From the NCBI GenBank assembly GCA_037974665.1, contig CM075773.1, forward strand, positions 19,210,146 through 19,274,145: a stretch of DNA of 64,000 bases, read 5' to 3'. This document shows positions 46,850 to 58,126 of the stretch, piece after piece. A program made the translations under genes and the position numbers. The notes under the pieces were generated by a model. That model saw nothing but the letters and a program-made list of their open reading frames with translations. It was not told the DNA's origin and ran no database searches. Source of the stretch: Ehretia macrophylla (taxonomy: Eukaryota > Streptophyta > Magnoliopsida > Boraginales > Ehretiaceae). Every line of letters starts with the position of its first letter. Position 1 is the first letter of the stretch.

Positions 46850-49800
46850 GTAGGCCGCGTAACTCCTTACGGATCAAAAGTTATGGGCTCCGGAGCGACG
46901 GAGAGCAGGTCCCAAGCCCCACACCCTCGGTTTGCGGGCCCAGCCTCTACGCGAATCGAAGCTGTCTCGCACAAGGTGTCGCGGGATTCGGTAACAGAAT
47001 TGGGACGGATTGGGTTGTCGCCCTTTTCGCGGCGCACGACGTACGATCCGGGACGGAAAAACAGCGCAAAAGAAGAAAAGTGTCCCGAAACTGATGAAAA
47101 CGTTCGATTTTGGGCTCCGAAAAAAGGCACAGCAAAGCAAAGCTTAGCTGTCCCGTCGTAGAACTCTCGGAGAGCTTTTCAACGGTATGCTGTGGGCCGC
47201 GTAACTCTTTACGGATCAAAAGTTATGGGCTCTGGAGCGACGGAGACTTGGTCCCAAGCCCCACGCCCTCGGTTTGTGGGCCCAGCCTCTACGCGAAGCG
47301 AAGCTGTCTCGCTAAAGGTGCCGCGGGATTCGGTAACAGAATTGGGACGGATTGGGTTGTCGCCCTTTTCGCGGCGCAGGACGTACGATCCGGGACGGAA
47401 AAACAGCGCAAAAGAATAAAAGTGTCCCGAAACTGATGAAAACGTTCGATTTTGGGCTCCGAAAAAAGGCACAGCGAAGCATAGCTTGGCTGTCCTGTCG
47501 TAGAGCTCTCGGAGAGCTTTCCAACGGTATGCTGTGGGCCGCGTAACTATTTACGGATCAAAAGTTATGGGCTCCGGAGCGACGGAGACTTGGTCCCAAG
47601 CCCCACGCCCTCGGTTTGGGGGCCCAGCCTCTACGCGAAGTGAAACTGTCTCGCCCAAGGTGCCGCGGGATTCGGTAACAGAATTGGGACGGATTGGGTT
47701 GTCGCCCTTTTCGCGGCGCACGACGTACGATCCGGGACGGAAAAACAGCGCGAAAGAAGAAAAATGTCCCGAAACTGATGTAAATGTTCGATTTTGGGCT
47801 CCGAAAAAAGGCCCAGCGAAGCAAGGCTTAGCTGTCCCGTCGTAGAGCTCTCGGAGAGCTTTCCAATGGTATGCTGTGGGCCGCGTAACTCTTTACGGAT
47901 CAAAAGTTATGGGCTCCGGAGCGACGGAGACTTGGTCCCAAGCCCCACAACCTCGGTTTGTGGGCCCAGCCTCTACGCGAAGCGAAGCTGTCTCGCCCAA
48001 GGTGCCGCGGGATTCGGTAACAGAATTGGGACGGATTGGGTTGTCGCCCTTTTCGCGGCGCACGACGTACGATCCGGGACGGAAAAATAGCACAAAAGAA
48101 GAAAAGTGTCCTGAAACTGATGAAATCGTTCGATTTTGGGCTCTGAAAAAAGGCCCAACGAAGAAAAGCTTGGCTGTCCCGTCGTAGAGCTCTCGGAGAG
48201 CTTTCCAACGGTATGCTGTGGGCCGCGTAACCTTTTACGGATCAAAAGTTATGGGCTCCGGAGCGACGGAGACTTGGTCCCAAGCCCCACGCCCTCGGTT
48301 TGGGGGCCCAGCCTCTATGCGAATCGAAGCTGTCTCGCCCAAGGTGTCGGGGGATTCGGTAACAGAATTGGGACGGATTGGGTTGTCGCCCTTTTCCCGC
48401 CGCACGACGTGCGACCCGGGACGGAAAACCGGCGCAAAAGAAGAAAAGTGTCCCGAAACTGATGAAAACGTTCGATTTTGGGCTCCGAAAAAAGGCACAG
48501 CGAAGCATAGCTTAGCTGTCCCGTCGTAGAACTCTCGGAGAGCTTTCCAACGGTATGCTGTGGGCCGCGTAACTCTTTACGGATCAAAAGTTATGGGCCC
48601 CGGAGCGCCGGAGACTTGGTCCCAAGCCCCCCGCCCTCGGTTTGTGGGCCCAGCCTCTACACGAAGCGAAGCTGTCTCGCCCAAGGTGCCGCGGGATTCG
48701 GTAACAGAATTGGGACGGATTGGGTTGTCGCCCTTTTCGCGTCGCACGACGTACGATCCGGGACGGAAAAACAGCGCAAAAGAAGAAAAATGTCCCGAAA
48801 CTGATGAAAATGTTCGATTTTGGGCTCCGAAAAAAGGCCAAGCTAAGCAGAGCTTAGCTATCCCGTCGTAGAGCTCTCGGAGAGCTTTCCAACGGTATGC
48901 TGTGGGCCGCGTAACTTTTTACGGATCAAAAGTTATGGGCTCCGGAGCAACGGAGACCTGGTCCCAAGCCCTACGCCCTCGGTTTGCGGGCCCAGCCTCC
49001 ACGCGAAGCGAAGCTGTCTCGCCCAAGGTGCCGCGGGATTCGGTAACAGAAACGGGACGGATTGGGCTGTCGCCCTATTCGCGGCGCGCGACGTACGATC
49101 CGGGACGGAAAAACAGCGCAAAAGAAGAAAAGTGTCCCGAAACTGATGAAAACGTTCGATTTTGGGCTCCGAAAAAAGGCCCAGCGAAGCACAGCTTGGC
49201 TGCCCCGTCGTAGAGCTCTCGGAGAGCTTTCCAACGGTATGCTGTGGGCCGCGTAACTGTTTACGAATCAAAAGTTATGGGCTCCGGAGCGACGGAGACT
49301 TGGTCGCAAGCCCCACGCCCTCGGTTTGCGGGCCCAGCCTCTACGCTAATCGAAGCTGTCTCGCCCAAGGTGTCGCGGGATTCGGTAACAGAATTGGGAC
49401 GGATTGGGTTGTCGCCCTTTTCGCGGCGCACGACGTACGATCCGGGACGGAAAAACAGCGCAAAAGAAGAAAAGTGTCCCGAAACTGATGAAAACGTTCG
49501 ATTTTGGGCTCCGAAAAAAGGCACAGCGAAGCATGGCTTAGCTGCCCCGTCGTAGAACTCTCGGAGAGCTTTCCAACGGTATGCTGTGGGCCGCGTAACT
49601 CCTTACGGATCAAAAGTTATGGGCTCCGGAGCGACGGAGACCTGGTCCCAAGCCCTGCGCCCTCGGTTTGCGGGCCCAGCCTCCACGCGAAGCGAAGCTG
49701 TCTCGCCCAAGGTGCCGCGGGATTCGGTAACAAAAATGGAACGGATTGGGTTGTCGCCCTTTTCGCGGCGCACGACTTAGGATCCGGGACGGAAAAATAG

Positions 49801-49960
49801 CACAAAAGAAGAAAAGTGTCCTGAAACTGATGAAATCGTTCGATTTTGGGCTCCGAAAAAAGGCCCAGCGAAGAAAAGCTTGGCTGTCCCGTCGTAGAGC
49901 TCTCGGAGAGCTTTCCAACGGTATGCTGTGGGCCGCGTACCTTTTTACGGATCAAAAGTT
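46850..49960 (+). repeat. 15-monomer duplication, right copy
   Basis: From about 47524 to 48396 I find no difference from 42395-43267. Identity then breaks in a tight cluster of five substitutions (48397-48431) and resumes. The monomer at 46503, before the start, does not match its expected partner. Confidence 0.85.
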
Positions 49961-50264
49961 ATGGGCTCCGGAGCGACGGAGACTTGGTCCCAAGCCCCAC
50001 GCCCTCGGTTTGCGGGCCCAGCCTCTACGCGAATCGAAGCTGTCTCGCCCAAGGTGTCGCGGGATTCGGTAACAGAATTGGGACGGATTGGGTTGTCGCC
50101 CTTTTCGCGGCGCACGACGTACGATCCGGGACGGAAAAACAGCGCAAAAGAAGAAAAGTGTCCCGAAACTGATGAAAACGTTCGATTTTGGGCTCCGAAA
50201 AAAGGCACAGCGAAGCATAGCTAAGCTGTCCCGTCGTAGAACTCTCGGAGAGCTTTCCAACAGT

Positions 50265-50604
50265 ATGCTGTGGGCCGCGTAACTCTTTACGGATCAAAAG
50301 TTATGGGCTCCGGAGCGACGGAGACTTGGTCCCAAGCCCCACGCCCTCGGTTTGGGGGCCCAGCCTCTACACGAAGTGAAGCTGTCTCGCCCAAGGTGCC
50401 GCGGGATTCGGTAACAGAATTGGGACGGATTGGGTTGTCGCCCATTTCGCGACGCGCGACGTACTATCCGGGACGGAAAAACAGCGCAAAAGAAGAAAAG
50501 TGTCCCGAAACTGATAAAATGTTCGATTTTGGGCTCCGAAAAATTGCCCAGCAAAGCAAGCTTGGCTGACCCATCGTAGAGTTCTCGGAGAGCTTTCCAA
50601 CGGT
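50265..50604 (+). repeat. 340-bp monomer with two one-base deletions
   Basis: Combines ctgataaaatg (offset about 250, as in 22569) with gcaaagcaagctt (offset about 294, as in 43426). It also has cgacgtactatccg and gaaaaattgccc. Two known deletions in one monomer suggest recombination between carriers. Confidence 0.85.
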
Positions 50605-51459
50605 ATGCTGTGGGTCGGTTAACTCCTTACGGATCAAAAGTTATGGGCTCCGGAGCGACGGAGACCTGGTCCCAAGCCCCACACACTCGGTTTGCGGGCC
50701 CAGCTTCTATGTGAAGTGAAGCTGTCTCGCCCAAGGTGCCGTGGGATTCGGTAACAGAAATGGGACGGATTGGGCTGTCGCCCTGTTCGCGGCGCGCGAC
50801 GTACGATCCGGGACGGAAAAACAGCGCAAAAGAAGAAAAGTGTCCCGAAACTGATGAAAACGTTCGATTTTGGGCTCCGAAAAAAGGCCCAGCGAAGCAA
50901 AGCTTAGCTGCCCCGTCGTAGAGCTCTCGGAGAGCTTTCCAACGGTATGCTGTGGGCCGCGTAACTCCTTACGGATCAAAAGTTATGGGCTCCGGAGCGC
51001 CGGAGACGTGGTCCCATGCCCCACAACCTCGGTTTGTGGGCCCAGCCTCTACGCGAAGCGAAGCTGTCTCGCCCAAGGTGCCGGGGGATTCGGTAACAGA
51101 AACGGGACAGATTGGGCTGTCGCCCTGTTCGCGGCGCGCGACGTACGATCCGGGACGGAAAAATAGCACAAAAGAAGAAAAGTGTCCTGAAACTGATGAA
51201 ATCGTTCGATTTTGGGCTCCAAAAAAAGGCCCGGCGACGAGAAGCTTGCCTGCCCCGTCGTAGAGCTCTCGGAGAGCTTTCCAACGGTAAGCTGTGGGCC
51301 GCGTAACTCCTTACGGATCAAAAGTTATGGGCTCCGGAGCGACGGAGACCTGGTCCCAAGCCCCACGCCCTCGGTTTGCGGGCCCATCCTCTACGTGAAT
51401 CGAATTTGTCTCGCCCAAGGTGCCGCGGGATTCGGTAACAGAAATGGGACGAATTGGGT

Positions 51460-52010
51460 TGTCGCCCTTTACGCGGCGCACGACGTACGATCCGGGACGG
51501 AAAAACAGCGCAAAAGAAGAAAAGTGTCCCGAAACTGATGAAAATGTTCGATTTTGGGCTCCGAAAAATGGCCCAGCGAAGCATAGCTTAGCTGTCCCGT
51601 CGTAGAACTCTCGGAGAGCTTTCCAACAGTATGCTGTGGGCCGCGTAACTCTTTACGGATCAAAAGTTATGGGCTCCGGAGCGACGGAGACTTGGTCCCA
51701 AGCCCCACGCCCTCGGTTTGTGGGCCCAGCCTCTACACGAAGCGAAGCTGTCTCGCCCAAGGTGCCGCGGGATTCGGTAACAGAATTGGGACGGATTGGG
51801 TTGTCGCCCTTTTCGCGGCGCACGACGTACGATCCGGGACGGAAAAACAGCGCAAAAGAAGAAAAATGTCCCGAAACTGATGAAAATGTTCGATTTTGGG
51901 CTCCGAAAAAAGGCCCAGCTAAGCAAAGCTTAGCTGTCCCGTCGTAGAGCTCTCGGAGAGCTTTCCAACGGTATACTGTGGGCCGCGTAACTTTTTACGG
52001 ATCAAAAGTT
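51460..52010 (+). repeat. 4-monomer-spaced duplication, left copy
   Basis: Matches 52828-53378 at an offset of 1,368 bp. Shared variants are ctttacgcggcg, gaaaatgttcg, ccagctaagcaaagc and gtaacttttta in the same order. Confidence 0.6.
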
Positions 52011-52827
52011 ATGGGCTCCGGAGCGACGGAGACCTGGTCCCAAGCCCCACGCCCTCGGTTTGCGGGCCCAGCCTCTACGCGAATCGAACCTGTCTCGCCC
52101 AAGGTGTCGAGCGATTCGGTAACAGACTTGGGACGGATTGGGTTGTCGCCCTTTTCGCGGCGCGCGACGTACGATCCGGGACGGAAAAACTGCGCAAAAG
52201 AAGAAAAGTGTCCCGAAACTGATGAAAACGTTCGATTTTGGGCTCCAAAAAAAGGCCCAGCGAAGCAAGGCTTGGCTGCCCCATCGTAGAGCTCTCGGAG
52301 AGCTTTCCAACGGTATGATGTGGGCCGCGTAACTCTTTACGGATCAAAAGTTATGGGCTCCGGAGCGACGGAGACTTGGTCCCAAGCCCCACGCCCTCGG
52401 TTTGTGGGCCCAGCCTCTACGCGAAGCGAAGCTGTCTCGCCCAAGGTGCCGCCGGATTCGGTAACAAAAATGGAACGGATTGGGTTGTCGCCCTTTTCGC
52501 GGCGCACGACTTAGGATCCGGGACGGAAAAATAGCACAAAAGAAGAAAAGTGTCCTGAAACTGATGAAATCGTTCGATTTTGGGCTCCGAAAAAAGGCCC
52601 AGCGAAGAAAAGCTTGGTTGTCCCGTCGTAGAGCTCTCGGAGAGCTTTCCAACGGTATGCTGTGGGCCGCGTAACTTTTTACGGATCTAAAGTTATGGGC
52701 TCCGGAGCGACGGAGACCTGGTCCCAAGCCCCACGCCCTCGGTTTGCTGGCCCAGCCTCTACGCGAATCGAAGCTGTCTCGCCCAAGGTGTCGCGGGATT
52801 CGGTAACAGAATTGGGACGGATTGGGT

Positions 52828-53378
52828 TGTCGCCCTTTACGCGGCGCACGACGTACGATCCGGGACGGAAAAACAGCGCAAAAGAAGAAAAGTGTCCCGA
52901 AACTGATGAAAATGTTCGATTTTGGGCTCCGAAAAAAGGCACAGCGAAGCACAGCTTAGCTGTCCCGTCGTAGAACTCTCGGAGACCTCTCCAACAGTAT
53001 GCTGTGGGCCGCGTAACTCTTTACGGATCAAAAGTTATGGGCTCCGGAGCGACGGAGACTTGGTCCCAAGCCCCACGCCCTCGGTTTGTGGGCCCAGCCT
53101 CTACACGAAGCGAAGCTGTCTCGCCCAAGGTGCCGCGGGATTCGGTAACAGAATTGGGACGGATTGGGTTGTCGCCCTTTTCGCGGCGCACGACGTACGA
53201 TCCGGGACGGAAAAACAGCGCGAAAGAAGAAAAATGTCCCGAAACTGATGAAAATGTTCGATTTTGGGCTCCGAAAAAAGGCCCAGCTAAGCAAAGCTTA
53301 GCTGTCCCGTCGTAGAGCTCTCGGACAGCTTTCCAACGGTATGTTGTGGGCCGCGTAACTTTTTACGGATCAAAAGTT
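52828..53378 (+). repeat. 4-monomer-spaced duplication, right copy
   Basis: The core monomer 52999 agrees with 51631 at nearly every base. It differs by cgcgaaagaag for cgcaaaagaag and by ctcggacagc in the dyad. Confidence 0.6.
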
Positions 53379-55050
53379 ATGGGCTCCGGAGCGACGGAGA
53401 CCTGGTCCCAAGCCCCACGCCCTCGGTTTGTGGGCCCAGCCTCTACGCGAAGCGAAGCTGTCTCGCCCAAGGTGCCGCGGGATTCGGTAACAGAAATGGG
53501 TCGGATTGGGTTGTCGCCCTTTTCGCGGCGCACGACGGACGATCCGGGACGGAAAAATAGCACAAAAGAAGAAAAGTGTCCTGAAACTGATGAAATCGTT
53601 CGATTTTGGGCTCCGAAAAAAGGCCCAGCGAAGAAAAGCTTGGCTGTCCCGTCGTAGAGCTCTCGGAGAGCTTTCCAACGGTATGCTGTAGGCCGCGTAA
53701 CTCCTTACGGATCAAAAGTTATGGGCTCCGGAGCGACGGAGACCTGGTCCCAAGCCCCACGCCCTCGGTTTGCGGGCCCAGCCTCTACGCGAATTGAAGC
53801 TGTCTCGCCCAAGGTGTCGGGGGATTCGGTAACAGAATTGGGACGGATTGGGTTGTCGCCCTTTTCGCGGCGCACGACGGACGATCCGGGACGGAAAAAC
53901 AGCACAAAAGAAGAAAAGTGTCCTGAAACTGATGAAATCGTTCGATTTTGGGCTCCGAAAAAAGGCCCAGCGAAGCAAGGATTAGCTGTCCCGTCGTAGA
54001 GCTCTCGGAGAGCTTTCCAACGGTATGCTGTGGGCCGCGTAACTCTTTACGGATCAAAAGTTATGGGCTCCGGAGCGACGGAGACTTGGTCCCAAGCCCC
54101 ACGCCCTCGGTTTGTGGGCCCAGCCTCTACGCGAAGCGAAGCTGTCTCGCCCAAGGTGCCGCGGGATTCGGTAACAGAATTGGGACGGATTGGGTTGTCG
54201 CCCTTTTCGCGGCGCACGACGTACGATCCGGGACGGAAAAACAGCGCGAAAGAAGAAAAATGTCCCGAAACAGATGAAAATGTTCGATTTTGGGCTCCGA
54301 AAAAAGGCCCAGCGAAGCAGAGCTTAGCTGTCCCGTCGTAGAGCTCTCGGAGAGCTTTCCAACGGTATGCTGTGGGCCGCGTAACTCTTTACGGATCAAA
54401 TGTTATGGGCTCCGGAGCGACGGAGACCTGGTACCAAGCCCCACGCCCTCGGTTTGTGGGCCCAGCCTCGACGCGAAGCGAAGCTGTCTCGCCCAATGTG
54501 CCACGGGATTCGTTAACAAAAATGGGACGGATTGGGTTGTCGCCCTTTTCGCGGCGCACAACCTACGATCCGGGACGGAAAAACAGCACAAAAGAATAAA
54601 TGTATCCCGAAACTGATTAAAACGTTTGATTTTGGGCTCTGAAAACAGGCCCAGCGAAGCATAGCTTGGATGTCCCGTCGTAGAGCTCTCAGAGAGCTTT
54701 CCAACGGTATGCTGTGGGCCGCGTAACTTTTTACGGATCAAAAGTTATGGGCTCCGGAGCGACGGAGACCTGGTCCCAAGCCCCACGCCCTCGGTTTGTG
54801 GGCCCAGCCTCTACGCGAAGCGAAGCTGTCCCGCCCAAGGTGCCGCGGGATTCGGTAAAAAAAATGGGACGGATTGGGTTGTCGCCCTTTTCGCGGCGCA
54901 CGACGTACGATACGGGACAGAAAAATAGCGCGAAAGAAGAAAAATGTCCCGAAACTGATGAAAACGTTCGATTTTGGGCTCCGAAAAAAGGCCAATCGAA
55001 GCAAAGCTTGCTTGTCCCATCGTAGAGCTCTCGGAGAGCTTTCCAACGGT

Positions 55051-55391
55051 ATGCTGTGGGCCGCGTAACTCTTTACGGATCAAAAGTTATGCGCTCCGGA
55101 GCGACGGAGACCTGGTCCCGAGTCCCACGCCCTCGGTTTGCGGGCCCAGCCTCTACGCGAATCGAAGCTGTCTCGCCCAAGGTGTCGCGGGATTCGGTAA
55201 CAGAATTGGGACGGATTGGGTTGTCGCCCTTTTCGCGGCGCACGACGTACGATCCGGGACGGAAAAACAGCGCGAAAGAAGAAAAAGTCCCGAAACTGAT
55301 GAAAATGTTCGATTTTGGGCTCCGAAAAAAGGCCCAGCGAAGCGAAGCTTGCTTGTCCCATCGTAGAGCTCTCGGAGAGCTTTCCAAATGT
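55051..55391 (+). repeat. 341-bp monomer, T lost near offset 236
   Basis: Carries gaaaaagtcccg followed by gaaaatgttcg and gcttgcttgtcccatcg, the same back half as 13678. The front (ggtcccgagtcc, gcgaatcg) is different, so the back-half haplotype has moved. Confidence 0.85.
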
Positions 55392-56417
55392 ATGCTGTGG
55401 GCCGCGTAACTCTTTACGGATCAAAAGTTATGGGCTCCGGAGCGACGGAGACCTGGTCCCGAGCCCCACGCCCTCGGTTTGCGGGCCCAGCCTCTACGCG
55501 AATCGAAGCTGTCTCGCCCAAGGTGTCTCGGGATTCGGTAACAGAATTGGGACGGAGGGGGGTGTCGCCCTTTTCGCGGCGCACGACGTAGCATCCGGGA
55601 CGGAAAAACAGCGCGAAAGAAGAAAAATGTCCCGAAACTGATGAAAACGTTCGATTTTGGGCTCCGAAAAAAGGCACAGCGAAGCATAGCTTGGCTGTCC
55701 CGTCGTAGAACTCTCGGAGAGCTTTCCAACGGTATGCTGTGGGCCGCGTAACTCTTTACGGATCAAAAGTTATGGGCTCCGAAGCGACGGAGACTTGGTC
55801 CCAAGCCCCACGCCCTCGGTTTGTGGGCCCAGCCTCTAAGCGAAGCGAAGCTGTCTCGCCCACGGTGCCACAGGATTCGGTAACAGAATTGGGACGGATT
55901 TGGTTGTCGCCCTTTTCGCGGCGCACGACGTACGATCCGGGACGGAAAAACAGCGCGAAAGAAGAAAAATTTCCCGAAACTGATGAAAATGTTCGATTTT
56001 GGGCTCCGAAAAAAGGCCCAGCGAAGCTGAGCTTAGCTGTCCCGTCGTAGAGCTCTCGGAGAGCTTTCCAACGGTATGCTGTGGGCCGCGTAACTTTTTA
56101 CGGATCAAAAGTTATGGGCTCCGGAGCGACGGAGACCTGGTACCAAGCCCCACGCCCTCGGTTTGCGGGCCCAGCCTCTACGCGAATCGAAGCTGTCTCG
56201 CCCAAGGTGTCGCGGGATTCGGTAACAGAATTGGGACGGATTGGGTTGTCGCCCTTTTCGCGGCGCACGACGTACGATCCGGGACGGAAAAACAGCGCAA
56301 AAGAAGAAAAGTGTCCCGAAACTGATGAAAACGTTCGATTTTGGGCTCCGAAAAAAGGCACAGCGAAGCATTGCATGGCTGTCCCGTCGTAGAGCTCTCG
56401 GAGAGCTTTCCAACGGT

Positions 56418-58126
56418 ATGCTGTGGGCCGCGTAACTCTTTACGAATCAAAAGTTATGGGCTCCGGAGCGATGGAGACTTGATCCCAAGCCCCACGCCCT
56501 CGGTTTACGGGCCCAGCCTCTACGCGAATCGAAGCTGTCTCGCCCAAGGTGCCGCGGGATTCGGTAACAGAAATGGGACGGATTGGGTTGTCGCCCTTTT
56601 CGCGGCGCACGACGTACGATCCGGGACGGAAAAACAGCGCAAAAGAAGAAAAGTGTCCCGAAACTGATGAAAACGTTCGATTTTGGGCTCCGAAAAAAGG
56701 CACAGCGAAGCAAGGCTTAGCTGTCCCATCGTAGAGCTCTCGGAGAGCTTTCCAACGGTATGCTGTGGGCCGCGTAACTCTTTACGGATCAAATGTTATG
56801 GGCTCCGGAGCGACGGAGACCTGGTACCAAACCCCACGCCCTCGGTTTGTGGGCCCAGCCTCGACGCGAAGCGAAGCTGTCTCGCCCAATGTGCCGCGGG
56901 ATTCGTTAACAAAAATGGGACGGATTGGGTTGTCGCCCTTTACGCGGCGCACGACGTACGATCCGGGACGGAAAAACAGCGCAAAAGAAGAAAAGTGTCC
57001 CGAAACTGATGAAAACGTTCGATTTTGGGCTCCGAAAAAAGGCCCAGTGAAGCAAAGCTTGGTTGTCCCATCGTAGAGCTCTCGGAGAGCTTTCCAACGG
57101 TATGCTGTGGGCCGCGTAACTCTTTACGGATCAAAAGTTATGGGCTCTGGAGCGACGGAGACCTGGTCCCAAGCCCCACGCCCTCGGTTTGCGGGCCCAG
57201 CCTCTACGCGAAGCGAAGCTGTCTCGCCCAAGGTGCCGCCGGATTCGGTAACAAAAATGGAACGGATTGGGTTGTCGCCCTTTTCGCGGCGCACGACTTA
57301 GGATCCGGGACGGAAAAATAGTACAAAAGAAGAAAAGTGTCCTGAAACTGATGAAATCGTTCGATTTTGGGCTCCGAAAAAAGGCCTAGCGAAGAAAAGC
57401 TTGGCTGTCCCGTCGTTGAGCACTCGAAGAGCTTTCCAACGGTATGCTGTGGGCCGCGTAACTTTTTACGGATCAAAAGTTATGGGCTCCGGAGCGACGG
57501 AGACCTGGTACCAAGCCCCACGCCCTCGGTTTGCGGGCCCAGCCTCTACGCGAATCGAAGCTGTCTCGCCCAAGGTTCCGCGGGATTCGGTAACAAAAAT
57601 GGGACGGATTGGGTTGTCGCCCTTTTCGCGGCGCACGACGTACGATCCGGGACGGAAAAACAGCGCGAAAGAAGAAAAAGTCCCGAAACTGATGAAAATG
57701 TTATATTTTCGGCTCCGAAAAAAGGCACAGCAAAGCAAAGCTTGGATGTCCCGTCGTAGAGCTCTCGGAGAGCTTTCCAACGGTATGCTGTGGGCTGCGT
57801 AACTCTTTACGAATCAAAAGTTATGGGCTTCGGAGCGACGGAGACTTGGTCGCAAGCCCCACGCCCTCGGTTTGCGGGCCCAGCCTCTACGCGAAGCGAA
57901 GCTGTCTCGCCCAAGGTGCCGCGGGATTCGGTAACAGAAACGGGACAGATTGGGCTGTCGCCCTGTTCGCGGCGCGCGACGTACGATCCGGGACGGAAAA
58001 ACAACGCAAAAGAAGAAAAGTGTCCCGAAACTGATGAAAACGTTCGATTTTGGACTCCGAAAAAAGGCCCAGCGAAGCAAAGCTTAGCTGCCCCGTCGTA
58101 GAGCTCTCGGAGAGCTTTCCAACGGT
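56418..58126 (+). repeat. Higher-order unit 1 of segment 12 (1,709 bp)
   Basis: Monomers D 56418, E 56760, A 57102, B 57444 and C 57785. B is one base short (gaaaaagtcccg). E carries gcctcgacgcg, cccaatgtgcc and cgttaacaaa, matching E of units 3 and 4. C here carries gcgcgcgac and aacgggac in place of the sequence seen in the other C copies, so it is a mosaic. Confidence 0.75.
57444..57784 (+). repeat. 341-bp monomer, T lost near offset 236 (position B of unit 1)
   Basis: Third carrier of gaaaaagtcccg, here joined to gttatattttcgg, which marks position B. Later B copies have the undeleted gaaaaatgtcccg. Confidence 0.85.

Larger units (their letters stand above)
39664..49922 (+). repeat. Array segment 10: right-domain subfamilies and a 15-monomer duplication
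   Basis: Thirty monomers. New variants appear: gtaacttttta, gaaaaatagcacaaaag with gaaatcgttcg, and gggctgtcgccctattcg with gcgcgcg. The part from about 41.72 to 44.83 kb matches the part 5,129-5,130 bp downstream. The monomer at 43426 is 341 bp. Confidence 0.8.
49923..56417 (+). repeat. Array segment 11: nineteen mixed right-domain monomers
   Basis: Contains a 4-monomer echo (51.46-52.01 and 52.83-53.38 kb) and a monomer (54367) of the same type as position E of the next segment. It also holds the 340-bp monomer at 50265 and the 341-bp monomer at 55051. Bases about 45970-46230 and 51440-51700 match closely (ctttacgcggcg, gaaaaatggcccagcg). Confidence 0.7.
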
